DNA from: Aptenodytes patagonicus
Lineage: Eukaryota; Chordata; Aves; Sphenisciformes; Spheniscidae
Direction: 5' to 3'
DNA length: 64,000 nt
Assembly: GCF_965638725.1 (NCBI RefSeq)
Contig: NC_134974.1
Location: 1,448,143-1,512,142 of the forward strand
The position numbers were made by a program, and so were the translations under genes. Of the stretch, positions 32,952-44,415 are shown in pieces (within the stretch, counting starts at the first letter, position 1; each line of letters begins with the position of its first letter). Under the pieces are notes generated by a model. That model worked only from the letters and a program-made list of their open reading frames with translations. It was not told the origin of the DNA and did no database searches.

Positions 32952-34253
32952 AATGGCTGTCGATTGCTGGAGAGCAGCTTGTCAGGAAAGGCCCGGGGGG
33001 CACTGGGGGACACCAAGGTGAGCGTGAGCCGGCAAGGTGCCTTGGGGCAAGGGTGGCCAGCAGTGTCCTGGGCTGCATGCGGAGGAGGTGGAGGGAGGGG
33101 ATCTTTGCCCTCCACTCAGCACTGGCGAGGCCAGCCCTGTGGTGCTGTGTCCAGTGCTGGGCTCCCCAGCACAGGAGAGATGTGGGGCTACTGGAGAGAG
33201 TCCAGCATAGGGCCACGCAGATGATTGCGCCGGTTTTGGCTGGGACAGAGTTAATTTTCTTCAGAGTAGCTGGTACGGGGCTATGGGTTGGCGTTGTGCT
33301 GAAAAGAGTGTTGATACTACTGGGATGTTTTTGTTGTTGCTGAGCAGTGCTTACACAGAGTCAAGGCCGTTTCTGCTTCTCACACTGCCCTGGCAACGAG
33401 TAGGCTGGGGGTGCACAAGCCGCTGGGAGGGGACACAGCTGACCCCAGCAGACCAAGGGGATTTTCCGTACCATATGATGTCATGCCCAGCAATAGAAAG
33501 CTGGGGGAAGAAGAAGGAAGGGGGGCACGTTTGGAGTGATGGCGTTTGTCTTCCCAAGCAACCGTTACACGTGATGGAGCCCTGCTTTCCTGGAGATGGC
33601 TGAACAGCTGCCGCCGATGGGAAGGAGCGAATGAATTCCTTATTTTGCTTGGCTTGCGTGCGCGGCTCTTGCTCTACTTCCTAGAGTGTCTTTATCTCAA
33701 CCCAGGAGTTTTCTCACTTTTACCCCTCCGATTCTCTCCCCCATCCCACCCACCGGGGGGGAGTGCGCGAGCTGCTCCGTGGTGTTCACTCGCCAGCTGG
33801 GGTTGAACCACAAAGATCTTGAAGGGACAGGGAGCATCGCCCTTTGGGGGAGCGCCTCAGAGAGATGGGACTGTTCCTCCTCGTGCCAAGGAGGCTCATC
33901 GAGTCCTATCAATGTCCACACATGCCTGAAGGGAAAAGGCGTTGAGAAGATGGAGCCAGGCTCTTTTCAGATGTGTCCAGTGCCAGGACAAGAGGCAATG
34001 GGCACCAGCTGAAACACCGGAGGCTCCGCCTCAACATCCCAAAACACTTTTTTCACTGTGAGGGTGACGAGCACTGGCACAGGTTGCCGCGGGAGGTTGT
34101 GGAGTCTCCGTCCTTGGAGACGTGCAAAAGCCGTCTGGGCATGGTGCTGGGCAGCCGGCTCTGGGTGACCCTGCTTGAGGCGGCAGCATGACAAGATGGC
34201 CTGCAAAGGTTCCTGCCACAGTAATCAGGCTGTGATTTCTGTGATTTTCTGCC
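32952..34253 (+). mobile_element. CR1 LINE, split by a nested LTR (unit 3)
   Basis: Pieces 32952-33223 and 33815-34253. Confidence 0.85.
33224..33814 (+). mobile_element. Solo LTR (unit 3)
   Basis: Duplicate of the unit 1 LTR. Confidence 0.7.
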
Positions 34254-34302
34254 TGTGGCAGAGAACGGAGGAGCACCGAGCGTGTTGGCCTGTGCTGGGG
34301 GT

Positions 34303-34583
34303 GAGAAGGGGAAAGGGAAGAGGAAGGAGAAGAGGGAAGGGGAGGAGGAAGTAGAAGGGGAAGGAGGAAGGGGAGGAGGAAGTAGAAGGGGAAGGAGGAA
34401 GGGAATGGGAAGCAGAAGGGGAAGAAGCAGGGGGAAGGGAAGAGGAAGGGGGAGGGGGAGGGGGAGAAGAAGAGGAAAGGGAAGGGGAAGGAGACTAAGA
34501 AGGGGGAGAGAAGAAGGAGGGAAAGGGAAAGAAGAAGAGGAAAGAGAAGGGGAAGGGGAGGGGATAAGGAAGAGGACGGGGAA
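34303..34583 (+). repeat. Polypurine tract, 281 bp (unit 3)
   Basis: Two copies of the 31-bp block. Confidence 0.93.
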
Positions 34584-34988
34584 TCTCCCCTTTGCTTTCT
34601 CCCCCAGGGCCTGAAGCAGAGCCATGGAGGCACAAAGGGGCTGGAGCCACGGCAGGCATTGCCCCTGGCTGTCCTCCAGCCCCTGGAGCAGCCGCGCTCA
34701 TGTGCAAGGAGGCTGGAAGTCTGTAAACGCCCCCGGGCTGCATGTCCTGCAGGCAGGGGAGCAGCCTGTGTTCAGGCAGGGCCCTTGGAGCTCAGCTCCA
34801 GGACCATGTGTGGCCAGAGCTGCCGGGGCTGTGGGGTCTCCCCAAAGGCAGCTCAGCCTGGCTCTGCTGGGGCTAAGAGACTGCCCTGGCCCGGCTGGCA
34901 GGGGACACGTGCAGGGCAAGGGAACCCTGCAGCCCAGGCTGGGCTTTGAAAGACAAGGCGGCGAGGCAGGCATTGGATGCAGGCTTGT

Positions 34989-34994
34989 TTTATT
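34989..34994 (-). other. A4 poly(A) signal
   Basis: Minus-strand AATAAA, type A context. Confidence 0.85.
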
Positions 34995-35254
34995 GCAGTG
35001 GAGAAAGCCACATAAGGCAGAGGCAGGCAGGCTGTCCCCCCGGGCTTCAAGAGCGGTGTTCCTTCAGGCTTCTCCCAGGCAGCAGCCGTTGCAGAGACAA
35101 GCGAGCGGCCTGTGGGACGATGGTGGAGTCGCGCATGCGGGCACGGGCAGGAGCAAGGAGGAGAGGCAGCATGGAGAGAGGGGAAGGAGGGGAGAAAGGA
35201 GAGGAGGCATGAGGCTGAGGTGGCCCAGGGATGCTGGGGGCTTTGGGGCTGGGT

Positions 35255-35620
35255 TTAGCAGGGCCCACAGGTGTCCCACAGCTTCTTGCTGTAGCGGGGC
35301 AAGACGTAAGGGCTGCAGGCGGGAGGAGCGTAGGGTCTGCCAAAGGTGCAGAGGCCCCCCGAGCCCAGCGTGGCCCCGGCACCGTAGAGGCCCCCCAGCC
35401 CCAGGGAGCCCCCAAAGGCGGGTGCTCCCAAGGAGCCCACCACGGCTTGCTGGGGGAAGGAGCTGAGGATGGGGCCGGGGAAGGTGACGACGACGGGGGG
35501 CGGCTGGATGAAGGCCGTTGAGTCGGGGCACTGCCGGGCGCACAGCTCGTTGCAGCTGTCAGCGATGGGCTGGGGGACGGCGACGCTGGTTTTCGGTGGG
35601 CACAGGTCGTAGCAAGACAT
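35255..35620 (-). CDS. BKJ-type beta-keratin A4, 121 aa
   Basis: Intact type A gene combining Leu64 (the common state in B genes) with Cys118 and TAA, unlike A1 and A3. It is the last forward A gene before the inversion; its mirror partner in the palindrome is A5. Confidence 0.93.
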   Translation of the reverse strand: MSCYDLCPPKTSVAVPQPIADSCNELCARQCPDSTAFIQPPPVVVTFPGPILSSFPQQAVVGSLGAPAFGGSLGLGGLYGAGATLGSGGLCTFGRPYAPPACSPYVLPRYSKKLWDTCGPC

Positions 35621-36058
35621 CTTTGTGCGAGAGCGCTGAGCCTGAAACACGTGGCCCCAAGGACAGGTGTCATGAGCGAGGGCGAGATCCCCCAGCTGAG
35701 CAGTGCCCTGTGCCCAGGGCTGCCTTGGAGCTGGAGGGACCAGAGCCACCGCCTTGCCCGCACTGCCCACCGCTTGCCCTTTGCCCAGCCAGCCCCGCTC
35801 AGTGCCCTGCTCTCTGCACCCCTCGCCACGCTTCTCTCTGCACACAGAGGCCACATAAGCCCTCCCCGAGAGCCTGTGCAGGGCCTGGCCCTGCGTGTCC
35901 TGGCCTTGGGGCTCCTTCCTCCTCCCGCTGCAGCTCAGCCCACCCTGGCCATCCAAGCCTGCTGCCAGCAGGCCCGATGCCGGCAGAGCTCTCCCGGCCA
36001 GGGAGGCCCCATGCCGGCCCCTGCCAGAAGAGGCAGAGACCCGCAGGCACCCACCTAC

Positions 36059-36125
36059 CCTTTTCCTGAGCAGAGCGAGGCAGGAGCAGTGGATGCCATC
36101 GCTCACCGTGGGCAGTGCTTTTATG
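36059..36125 (-). promoter_or_regulatory. A4 core promoter and exon 1 (type A)
   Basis: CATAAAAG at 36118-36125 on minus; exon 1 ends at 36059. Confidence 0.75.
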
Positions 36126-37133
36126 CTGGGCCGATGAGCGCGGGGAGGAGCTGGCTGCGCTGGGGGCACGTGGCCTGTGGCGGCCGAGCCCCTGCCTCCT
36201 CCCCGCGTGGCACGGGGCTGTTTTGCTGACACCGTTTCCTCGCCAGTCCCAACCCGCTGTATCAGCCCCTGCAATTACCCGCTCGGACACTTGCCAGCTG
36301 CCACCTAATGGACCAAATTAGCCTCGCTGTCTTTTCATTATCTCGCTGTGTAAGAGGGCACGCAGCGTGACGAAGGCTGACTGCAAGTGCCCTGCGTGCC
36401 ATAGCTCTTCCCCAAGGGCTTGGTCTCGGGGCGGCCCCATGCCCTCTTTGCAGAGCCACGGGGAAGACCAGGGTCCCATCTCTGGGCAACAAGTTGGCCT
36501 TGCAAAGGCCTCCCGCACGCCAGCGGCTGCGTGACGTATGCCGTGTGGCTATTATCTACAGAGACGTGAGGTTACGAAACAAAAAAGCAAAGGCACCCCT
36601 CTCGGGCACTGCCTGCTCAGCACGATGCATCATTCGCCAGCCCAACGGAGCCGGCCTCCATCTGCCTGCAGGCGTTGGCCGTGGACCTCTGCAAGTCTGG
36701 GGGAGAAAGACCCCTCGTGCTCTTTCCCGAGGTGCCTGATGCAAGAAGGAGAGATCCCCGCCTGGGCCCACGCCACAAGGCTCGTGCCAGCCTACCCCTC
36801 GCAGGTGTCCTGGGAGCCCCAGTGCCAGGGGACGGTGCTGGGCAGAGGCTGCCCTCGGGGTGCTGGGGAGCTGGGAGCCCCGTCTGAATGCACAGCTGCA
36901 GCAGCCCCTGGCTGGGCTGGCGCTCGGTGGCGGCTCTCCTCCCAGCAGAGCCTGGCTGCGGGCACAGGGCAGAGGTGTCTTCCCAGGGCAGGCAGCGAGA
37001 AGCTGCAGAAGCACGTCCCTCGCCTGCCGTGCGCAGCCCCCAGCAGGGAGATGCCTGCTGTCGTTTAGACCACAGGGCAGAAAGGGAAGGAAAGCCTCGG
37101 AAGCAGCACGTGCTGGGTCTGGCGAGGGGATGC
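36126..37133. other. A4/B4 bidirectional promoter spacer
   Basis: Unit 4 copy; shares GCTCGGTGG (near 36923) with unit 1, where other units read GCTCGGCGG. Confidence 0.65.
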
Positions 37134-37305
37134 TGACTCAGGGAGGGGCAGGAGCCGGACAGCCCCGTCGTCATCAGCAGGAGGGAGTGCCGCCTCTGCA
37201 GATTGGCCCAGGTGGTGCTGAGCAATGGCGGGGCCGGTATAAAAGCTCTGCCTCTGCCAGGCTCTCCCATCCTCTGCTCTGGTCGCCTTCTCCTCGGGGA
37301 ACAGG
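37134..37305 (+). promoter_or_regulatory. B4 promoter with AP-1 site, and exon 1
   Basis: TGACTCA at 37134, ATTGG intact, TATAAAAG at 37238-37245, exon 1 ends 37305. Confidence 0.8.
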
Positions 37306-37434
37306 GTAAGTCTGCGAGCGCTTCTCCTCCTCTCCCCCTGCTCCGGCGCCAGCCCCTCCACCTCGGGCGCTCCCCTCGGCTGCTCTCTTGCAACCTCTGC
37401 CCTCTTGCAGAGCACCGTCCAATCCCGCACAAAG

Positions 37435-37800
37435 ATGTCTTGCTACGACCTGTGCCCACCGAAAACCAGCGTCGCCGTCCCCCAGCCCATCGCTGACAGC
37501 TGCAACGAGCTGTGCGCCCGGCAGTGCCCCGACTCAACGGCCTTCATCCAGCCGCCCCCCGTCGTCGTCACCTTCCCCGGCCCCATCCTCAGCTCCTTCC
37601 CCCAGCAAGCCGTGGTGGGCTCCTTGGGAGCACCCGCCTTTGGGGGCTCCCTGGGGCTGGGGGGCCTCTACGGTGCCGGGGCCACGCTGGGCTCGGGGGG
37701 CCTCTGCACCTTTGGCAGACCCTACGCTCCTCCCGCCTGCAGCCCTTACGTCTTGCCCCGCTACAGCAAGAAGCTGTGGGACACCCGTGGGCCCTGCTAG
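37435..37800 (+). CDS. BKJ-type beta-keratin B4, 121 aa
   Basis: Intact type B gene, protein identical to B1. It faces hybrid gene H across the palindrome spacer; both genes read inward from identical type B promoters. Confidence 0.92.
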   Translation: MSCYDLCPPKTSVAVPQPIADSCNELCARQCPDSTAFIQPPPVVVTFPGPILSSFPQQAVVGSLGAPAFGGSLGLGGLYGAGATLGSGGLCTFGRPYAPPACSPYVLPRYSKKLWDTRGPC

Positions 37801-38206
37801 ACCCAGTCCAGCCCCACGCACTGCCCCCAGCCCAAACGCCAACACCACCACCACCACCCACGCAGGGCTGAGCTGGCGGGCACGAGGCACTGAGGAGTGC
37901 TGAACGTGTCCCAGCCAACGCCTGGGCAGCTGGTAGTGCCGCACACCCTCGGCCCTTCCCTGCCCTCTGCTCTCCTCCCCTCCTGTCTCTTCCCAGCTCT
38001 TGGACGGGGCAGGAGGTACACCCGAAAGGCCCTGCGGGGGCTGATGGCCCAAGTCCTTGGGATCTGGAATGCCGCACCAAGGGGGCATCTGGAGCGAGAA
38101 GCAATGCTCTGGAGAAGATCCCTCTGCCTTCCCCAACACGGGGCGACCAGCCTCTCTGGGTCTTGCCCACTGTTTGTCCGAGAGCCTCTCCTGCCCCTCG
38201 GGGCAC

Positions 38207-38212
38207 AATAAA
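38207..38212 (+). other. B4 poly(A) signal
   Basis: AATAAA, type B context. Confidence 0.88.
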
Positions 38213-38596
38213 GATTTCCTGCATCGCACTCCTGTCTCCCTCCCTCTGTGTCCCAAGTCAGGAAGACCCTGGGGGCGGGTGCCCAGCAGCTGTGGGAGGG
38301 TAAATGCTGGTGCTGAGATGCCCAGGCGAGGTGAGGTGGGGCGGTGTTGGGAGAGGGAGGGAGCAGGCAGCAGGCAGGGGAGACAGAGCCTTTTGGCGGG
38401 GCTTGCAGGAGCTGGGGAAAGGGCAGAGGGCAGAGAGCAGGCCAGGCGCTGGCAGTGCTCCTTTGCCTGGCCTTCTCAGCCCGGGAGCGGCACCAGTTCT
38501 GCCAGGTCCCTCAGCTCCACAGAAGCCCGGCAGCATCTGCAGGAACCTGCACAGAGGAGGCTGGATGAGAGCCAGTGTTAAACCCCACGCCTGGGA

Positions 38597-39897
38597 AATG
38601 GCTGTCGATTGCTGGAGAGCAGCTTGTCAGGAAAGGCCCGGGGGGCACTGGGGGACACCAAGGTGAGCGTGAGCCGGCAAGGTGCCTTGGGGCAAGGGTG
38701 GCCAGCAGTGTCCTGGGCTGCATGCGGAGGAGGTGGAGGGAGGGGATCTTTGCCCTCCACTCAGCACTGGCGAGGCCAGCCCTGTGGTGCTGTGTCCAGT
38801 GCTGGGCTCCCCAGCACAGGAGAGATGTGGGGCTACTGGAGAGAGTCCAGCATAGGGCCACGCAGATGATTGCGCCGGTTTTGGCTGGGACAGAGTTAAT
38901 TTTCTTCAGAGTAGCTGGTACGGGGCTATGGGTTGGCGTTGTGCTGAAAAGAGTGTTGATACTACTGGGATGTTTTTGTTGTTGCTGAGCAGTGCTTACA
39001 CAGAGTCAAGGCCGTTTCTGCTTCTCACACTGCCCTGGCAACGAGTAGGCTGGGGGTGCACAAGCCGCTGGGAGGGGACACAGCTGACCCCAGCAGACCA
39101 AGGGGATTTTCCGTACCATATGATGTCATGCCCAGCAATAGAAAGCTGGGGGAAGAAGAAGGAAGGGGGGCACGTTTGGAGTGATGGCGTTTGTCTTCCC
39201 AAGCAACCGTTACACGTGATGGAGCCCTGCTTTCCTGGAGATGGCTGAACAGCTGCCGCCGATGGGAAGGAGCGAATGAATTCCTTATTTTGCTTGGCTT
39301 GCGTGCGCGGCTCTTGCTCTACTTCCTAGAGTGTCTTTATCTCAACCCAGGAGTTTTCTCACTTTTACCCCTCCGATTCTCTCCCCCATCCCACCCACCG
39401 GGGGGAGTGCGCGAGCTGCTCCGTGGTGTTCACTCGCCAGCTGGGGTTGAACCACAAAGATCTTGAAGGGACAGGGAGCATCGCCCTTTGGGGGAGCGCC
39501 TCAGAGAGATGGGACTGTTCCTCCTCGTGCCAAGGAGGCTCATCGAGTCCTATCAATGTCCACACATGCCTGAAGGGAAAAGGCGTTGAGAAGATGGAGC
39601 CAGGCTCTTTTCAGATGTGTCCAGTGCCAGGACAAGAGGCAATGGGCACCAGCTGAAACACCGGAGGCTCCGCCTCAACATCCCAAAACACTTTTTTCAC
39701 TGTGAGGGTGACGAGCACTGGCACAGGTTGCCGCGGGAGGTTGTGGAGTCTCCGTCCTTGGAGACGTGCAAAAGCCGTCTGGGCATGGTGCTGGGCAGCC
39801 GGCTCTGGGTGACCCTGCTTGAGGCGGCAGCATGACAAGATGGCCTGCAAAGGTTCCTGCCACAGTAATCAGGCTGTGATTTCTGTGATTTTCTGCC
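38597..39897 (+). mobile_element. CR1 LINE, split by a nested LTR (unit 4)
   Basis: Pieces 38597-38868 and 39459-39897; lies in the palindrome spacer. Confidence 0.85.
38869..39458 (+). mobile_element. Solo LTR (unit 4)
   Basis: Duplicate of the unit 1 LTR. Confidence 0.7.
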
Positions 39898-39946
39898 TGT
39901 GGCAGAGAACGGAGGAGCACCGAGCGTGTTGGCCTGTGCTGGGGGT

Positions 39947-40196
39947 GAGAAGGGGAAAGGGAAGAGGAAGGAGAAGAGGGAAGGGGAGGAGGAAGTAGAA
40001 GGGGAAGGAGGAAGGGAATGGGAAGCAGAAGGGGAAGAAGCAGGGGGAAGGGAAGAGGAAGGGGGAGGGGGAGGGGGAGAAGAAGAGGAAAGGGAAGGGG
40101 AAGGAGACTAAGAAGGGGGAGAGAAGAAGGAGGGAAAGGGAAAGAAGAAGAGGAAAGAGAAGGGGAAGGGGAGGGGATAAGGAAGAGGACGGGGAA
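39947..40196 (+). repeat. Polypurine tract, 250 bp (unit 4)
   Basis: Single copy of the 31-bp block, which accounts for the 5614-bp step to H. Confidence 0.93.
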
Positions 40197-40601
40197 TCTC
40201 CCCTTTGCTTTCTCCCCCAGGGCCTGAAGCAGAGCCATGGAGGCACAAAGGGGCTGGAGCCACGGCAGGCATTGCCCCTGGCTGTCCTCCAGCCCCTGGA
40301 GCAGCCGCGCTCATGTGCAAGGAGGCTGGAAGTCTGTAAACGCCCCCGGGCTGCATGTCCTGCAGGCAGGGGAGCAGCCTGTGTTCAGGCAGGGCCCTTG
40401 GAGCTCAGCTCCAGGACCATGTGTGGCCAGAGCTGCCGGGGCTGTGGGGTCTCCCCAAAGGCAGCTCAGCCTGGCTCTGCTGGGGCTAAGAGACTGCCCT
40501 GGCCCGGCTGGCAGGGGACACGTGCAGGGCAAGGGAACCCTGCAGCCCAGGCTGGGCTTTGAAAGACAAGGCGGCGAGGCAGGCATTGGATGCAGGCTTG
40601 T

Positions 40602-40607
40602 TTTATT
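40602..40607 (-). other. H poly(A) signal (type A)
   Basis: Minus-strand AATAAA in the type A context, although the gene has a type B promoter. Confidence 0.85.
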
Positions 40608-40868
40608 GCAGTGGAGAAAGCCACATAAGGCAGAGGCAGGCAGGCTGTCCCCCCGGGCTTCAAGAGCGGTGTTCCTTCAGGCTTCTCCCAGGCAGCAGCC
40701 GTTGCAGAGACAAGCGAGCGGCCTGTGGGACGATGGTGGAGTCGCGCATGCGGGCACGGGCAGGAGCAAGGAGGAGAGGCAGCAATGGAGAGAGGGGAAG
40801 GAGGGGAGAAAGGAGAGGAGGCATGAGGCTGAGGTGGCCCAGGGATGCTGGGGGCTTTGGGGCTGGGT

Positions 40869-41234
40869 TTAGCAGGGCCCACAGGTGTCCCACAGCTTCT
40901 TGCTGTAGCGGGGCAAGACGTAAGGGCTGCAGGCGGGAGGAGCGTAGGGTCTGCCAAAGGTGCAGAGGCCCCCCGAGCCCAGCGTGGCCCCGGCACCGTA
41001 GAGGCCCCCCAGCCCCAGGGAGCCCCCAAAGGCGGGTGCTCCCAAGGAGCCCACCACGGCTTGCTGGGGGAAGGAGCTGAGGATGGGGCCGGGGAAGGTG
41101 ACGACGACGGGGGGCGGCTGGATGAAGGCCGTTGAGTCGGGGCACTGCCGGGCGCACAGCTCGTTGCAGCTGTCAGCGATGGGCTGGGGGACGGCGACGC
41201 TGGTTTTCGGTGGGCACAGGTCGTAGCAAGACAT
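40869..41234 (-). CDS. BKJ-type beta-keratin H, B/A hybrid at the inversion
   Basis: Type B leader and promoter on the 5' side (105-bp intron 41259-41363), but the coding end is type A: Cys118, TAA stop, type A 3'UTR. The switch must lie within the coding exon, between the start and codon 118, where A and B are too similar to place it. This is the point where the array changes direction. The protein equals A4 (Leu64, Cys118) and looks functional. Confidence 0.9.
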   Translation of the reverse strand: MSCYDLCPPKTSVAVPQPIADSCNELCARQCPDSTAFIQPPPVVVTFPGPILSSFPQQAVVGSLGAPAFGGSLGLGGLYGAGATLGSGGLCTFGRPYAPPACSPYVLPRYSKKLWDTCGPC

Positions 41235-41363
41235 CTTTGTGCGGGATTGGACGGTGCTCTGCAAGAGGGCAGAGGTTGCAAGAGAGCAGCCGAGGGGAGC
41301 GCCCGAGGTGGAGGGGCTGGCGCCGGAGCAGGGGGAGAGGAGGAGAAGCGCTCGCAGACTTAC

Positions 41364-41535
41364 CCTGTTCCCCGAGGAGAAGGCGACCAGAGCAGAGGAT
41401 GGGAGAGCCTGGCAGAGGCAGAGCTTTTATACCGGCCCCGCCATTGCTCAGCACCACCTGGGCCAATCTGCAGAGGCGGCACTCCCTCCTGCTGATGACG
41501 ACGGGGCTGTCCGGCTCCTGCCCCTCCCTGAGTCA
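41364..41535 (-). promoter_or_regulatory. H promoter (type B) with AP-1 site, and exon 1
   Basis: On minus: TGACTCA at 41535-41529, TATAAAAG at 41431-41424, exon 1 ends 41364. Confidence 0.8.
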
Positions 41536-42543
41536 GCATCCCCTCGCCAGACCCAGCACGTGCTGCTTCCGAGGCTTTCCTTCCCTTTCTGCCCTGTGGT
41601 CTAAACGACAGCAGGCATCTCCCTGCTGGGGGCTGCGCACGGCAGGCGAGGGACGTGCTTCTGCAGCTTCTCGCTGCCTGCCCTGGGAAGACACCTCTGC
41701 CCTGTGCCCGCAGCCAGGCTCTGCTGGGAGGAGAGCCGCCGCCGAGCGCCAGCCCAGCCAGGGGCTGCTGCAGCTGTGCATTCAGACGGGGCTCCCAGCT
41801 CCCCAGCACCCCGAGGGCAGCCTCTGCCCAGCACCGTCCCCTGGCACTGGGGCTCCCAGGACACCTGCGAGGGGTAGGCTGGCACGAGCCTTGTGGCGTG
41901 GGCCCAGGCGGGGATCTCTCCTTCTTGCATCAGGCACCTCGGGAAAGAGCACGAGGGGTCTTTCTCCCCCAGACTTGCAGAGGTCCACGGCCAACGCCTG
42001 CAGGCAGATGGAGGCCGGCTCCGTTGGGCTGGCGAATGATGCATCGTGCTGAGCAGGCAGTGCCCGAGAGGGGTGCCTTTGCTTTTTTGTTTCGTAACCT
42101 CACGTCTCTGTAGATAATAGCCACACGGCATACGTCACGCAGCCGCTGGCGTGCGGGAGGCCTTTGCAAGGCCAACTTGTTGCCCAGCGATGGGACCCTG
42201 GTCTTCCCCGTGGCTCTGCAAAGAGGGCATGGGGCCGCCCCGAGACCAAGCCCTTGGGGAAGAGCTATGGCACGCAGGGCACTTGCAGTCAGCCTTCGTC
42301 ACGCTGCGTGCCCTCTTACACAGCGAGATAATGAAAAGACAGCGAGGCTAATTTGGTCCATTAGGTGGCAGCTGGCAAGTGTCCGAGCGGGTAATTGCAG
42401 GGGCTGATACAGCGGGTTGGGACTGGCGAGGAAACGGTGTCAGCAAAACAGCCCCGTGCCACGCGGGGAGGAGGCAGGGGCTCGGCCGCCACAGGCCACG
42501 TGCCCCCAGCGCAGCCAGCTCCTCCCCGCGCTCATCGGCCCAG
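41536..42543. other. H/A5 bidirectional promoter spacer (inverted)
   Basis: Reverse-complement copy of the spacer at 36126-37133. Confidence 0.65.
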
Positions 42544-42610
42544 CATAAAAGCACTGCCCACGGTGAGCGATAGCATCCACTGCTCCTGCCTCGCTCTGCT
42601 CAGGAAAAGG
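42544..42610 (+). promoter_or_regulatory. A5 core promoter and exon 1 (type A)
   Basis: CATAAAAG at 42544-42551; exon 1 ends 42610 before GTAGGT; one private leader change (GATAGCATCC). Confidence 0.75.
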
Positions 42611-43048
42611 GTAGGTGGGTGCCTGCGGGTCTCTGCCTCTTCTGGCAGGGGCCGGCATGGGGCCTCCCTGGCCGGGAGAGCTCTGCCGGCATCGGGCCTG
42701 CTGGCAGCAGGCTTGGATGGCCAGGGTGGGCTGAGCTGCAGCGGGAGGAGGAAGGAGCCCCAAGGCCAGGACACGCAGGGCCAGGCCCTGCACAGGCTCT
42801 CGGGGAGGGCTTATGTGGCCTCTGTGTGCAGAGAGAAGCGTGGCGAGGGGTGCAGAGAGCAGGGCACTGAGCAGGGCTGGCTGGGCAAAGGGCAAGCGGT
42901 GGGCAGTGCGGGCAAGGCGGTGGCTCTGGTCCCTCCAGCTCCAAGGCAGCCCTGGGCACAGGGCACTGCTCAGCTGGGGGATCTCGCCCTCGCTCATGAC
43001 ACCTGTCCTTGGGGCCACGTGTTTCAGGCTCAGCGCTCTCGCACAAAG

Positions 43049-43414
43049 ATGTCTTGCTACGACCTGTGCCCACCGAAAACCAGCGTCGCCGTCCCCCAGC
43101 CCATCGCTGACAGCTGCAACGAGCTGTGCGCCCGGCAGTGCCCCGACTCAACGGCCTTCATCCAGCCGCCCCCCGTCGTCGTCACCTTCCCCGGCCCCAT
43201 CCTCAGCTCCTTCCCCCAGCAAGCCGTGGTGGGCTCCTTGGGAGCACCCGCCTTTGGGGGCTCCCTGGGGCTGGGGGGCCTCTACGGTGCCGGGGCCACG
43301 CTGGGCTCGGGGGGCCTCTGCACCTTTGGCAGACCCTACGCTCCTCCCGCCTGCAGCCCTTACGTCTTGCCCCGCTACAGCAAGAAGCTGTGGGACACCT
43401 GTGGGCCCTGCTAA
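43049..43414 (+). CDS. BKJ-type beta-keratin A5, 121 aa
   Basis: Intact type A gene on the plus strand: Leu64, Cys118, TAA. Acceptor GTTTCAG ends at 43027; the intron is 42611-43027. Confidence 0.93.
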   Translation: MSCYDLCPPKTSVAVPQPIADSCNELCARQCPDSTAFIQPPPVVVTFPGPILSSFPQQAVVGSLGAPAFGGSLGLGGLYGAGATLGSGGLCTFGRPYAPPACSPYVLPRYSKKLWDTCGPC

Positions 43415-43674
43415 ACCCAGCCCCAAAGCCCCCAGCATCCCTGGGCCACCTCAGCCTCATGCCTCCTCTCCTTTCTCCCCTCCTTCCCCTCTCTCCATGC
43501 TGCCTCTCCTCCTTGCTCCTGCCCGTGCCCACATGCGCGACTCCACCATCGTCCCACAGGCCGCTCGCTTGTCTCTGCAACGGCTGCTGCCTGGGAGAAG
43601 CCTGAAGGAACACCGCTCTTGAAGCCCGGGGGGACAGCCTGCCTGCCTCTGCCTTATGTGGCTTTCTCCACTGC

Positions 43675-43680
43675 AATAAA
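43675..43680 (+). other. A5 poly(A) signal
   Basis: AATAAA, type A context. Confidence 0.85.
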
Positions 43681-44085
43681 ACAAGCCTGCATCCAATGCC
43701 TGCCTCGCCGCCTTGTCTTTCAAAGCCCAGCCTGGGCTGCAGGGTTCCCTTGCCCTGCACGTGTCCCCTGCCAGCCGGGCCAGGGCAGTCTCTTAGCCCC
43801 AGCAGAGCCAGGCTGAGCTGCCTTTGGGGAGACCCCACAGCCCCGGCAGCTCTGGCCACACATGGTCCTGGAGCTGAGCTCCAAGGGCCCTGCCTGAACA
43901 CAGGCTGCTCCCCTGCCTGCAGGACATGCAGCCCGGGGGCGTTTACAGACTTCCAGCCTCCTTGCACATGAGCGCGGCTGCTCCAGGGGCTGGAGGACAG
44001 CCAGGGGCAATGCCTGCCGTGGCTCCAGCCCTTTTGTGCCTCCATGGCTCTGCTTCAGGCCCTGGGGGAGAAAGCAAAGGGGAGA

Positions 44086-44366
44086 TTCCCCGTCCTCTTC
44101 CTTATCCCCTCCCCTTCCCCTTCTCTTTCCTCTTCTTCTTTCCCTTTCCCTCCTTCTTCTCTCCCCCTTCTTAGTCTCCTTCCCCTTCCCTTTCCTCTTC
44201 TTCTCCCCCTCCCCCTCCCCCTTCCTCTTCCCTTCCCCCTGCTTCTTCCCCTTCTGCTTCCCATTCCCTTCCTCCTTCCCCTTCTACTTCCTCCTCCCCT
44301 TCCTCCTTCCCCTTCTACTTCCTCCTCCCCTTCCCTCTTCTCCTTCCTCTTCCCTTTCCCCTTCTC
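44086..44366 (-). repeat. Polypurine tract, 281 bp (pyrimidine on plus)
   Basis: Inverted copy with two 31-bp blocks, mirror of 34303-34583. Confidence 0.93.
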
Positions 44367-44415
44367 ACCCCCAGCACAGGCCAACACGCTCGGTGCTCCT
44401 CCGTTCTCTGCCACA

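Larger units (their letters stand above)
17882..41234 (+). repeat. Forward array of about 5.64-kb units (four A-B pairs)
   Basis: Start-to-start distances for A genes are 5643, 5644 and 5645 bp, and for B genes 5642, 5645 and 5645 bp; the step from A4 to hybrid H is 5614. Unit order on the plus strand: A gene (-), bidirectional promoter spacer, B gene (+), about 360 bp of unique spacer, CR1 with nested solo LTR, purine tract, about 380 bp spacer, then the 3' end of the next A. Only scattered substitutions and single-base indels separate the units by eye, so the expansion or its homogenisation is recent. Confidence 0.93.
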
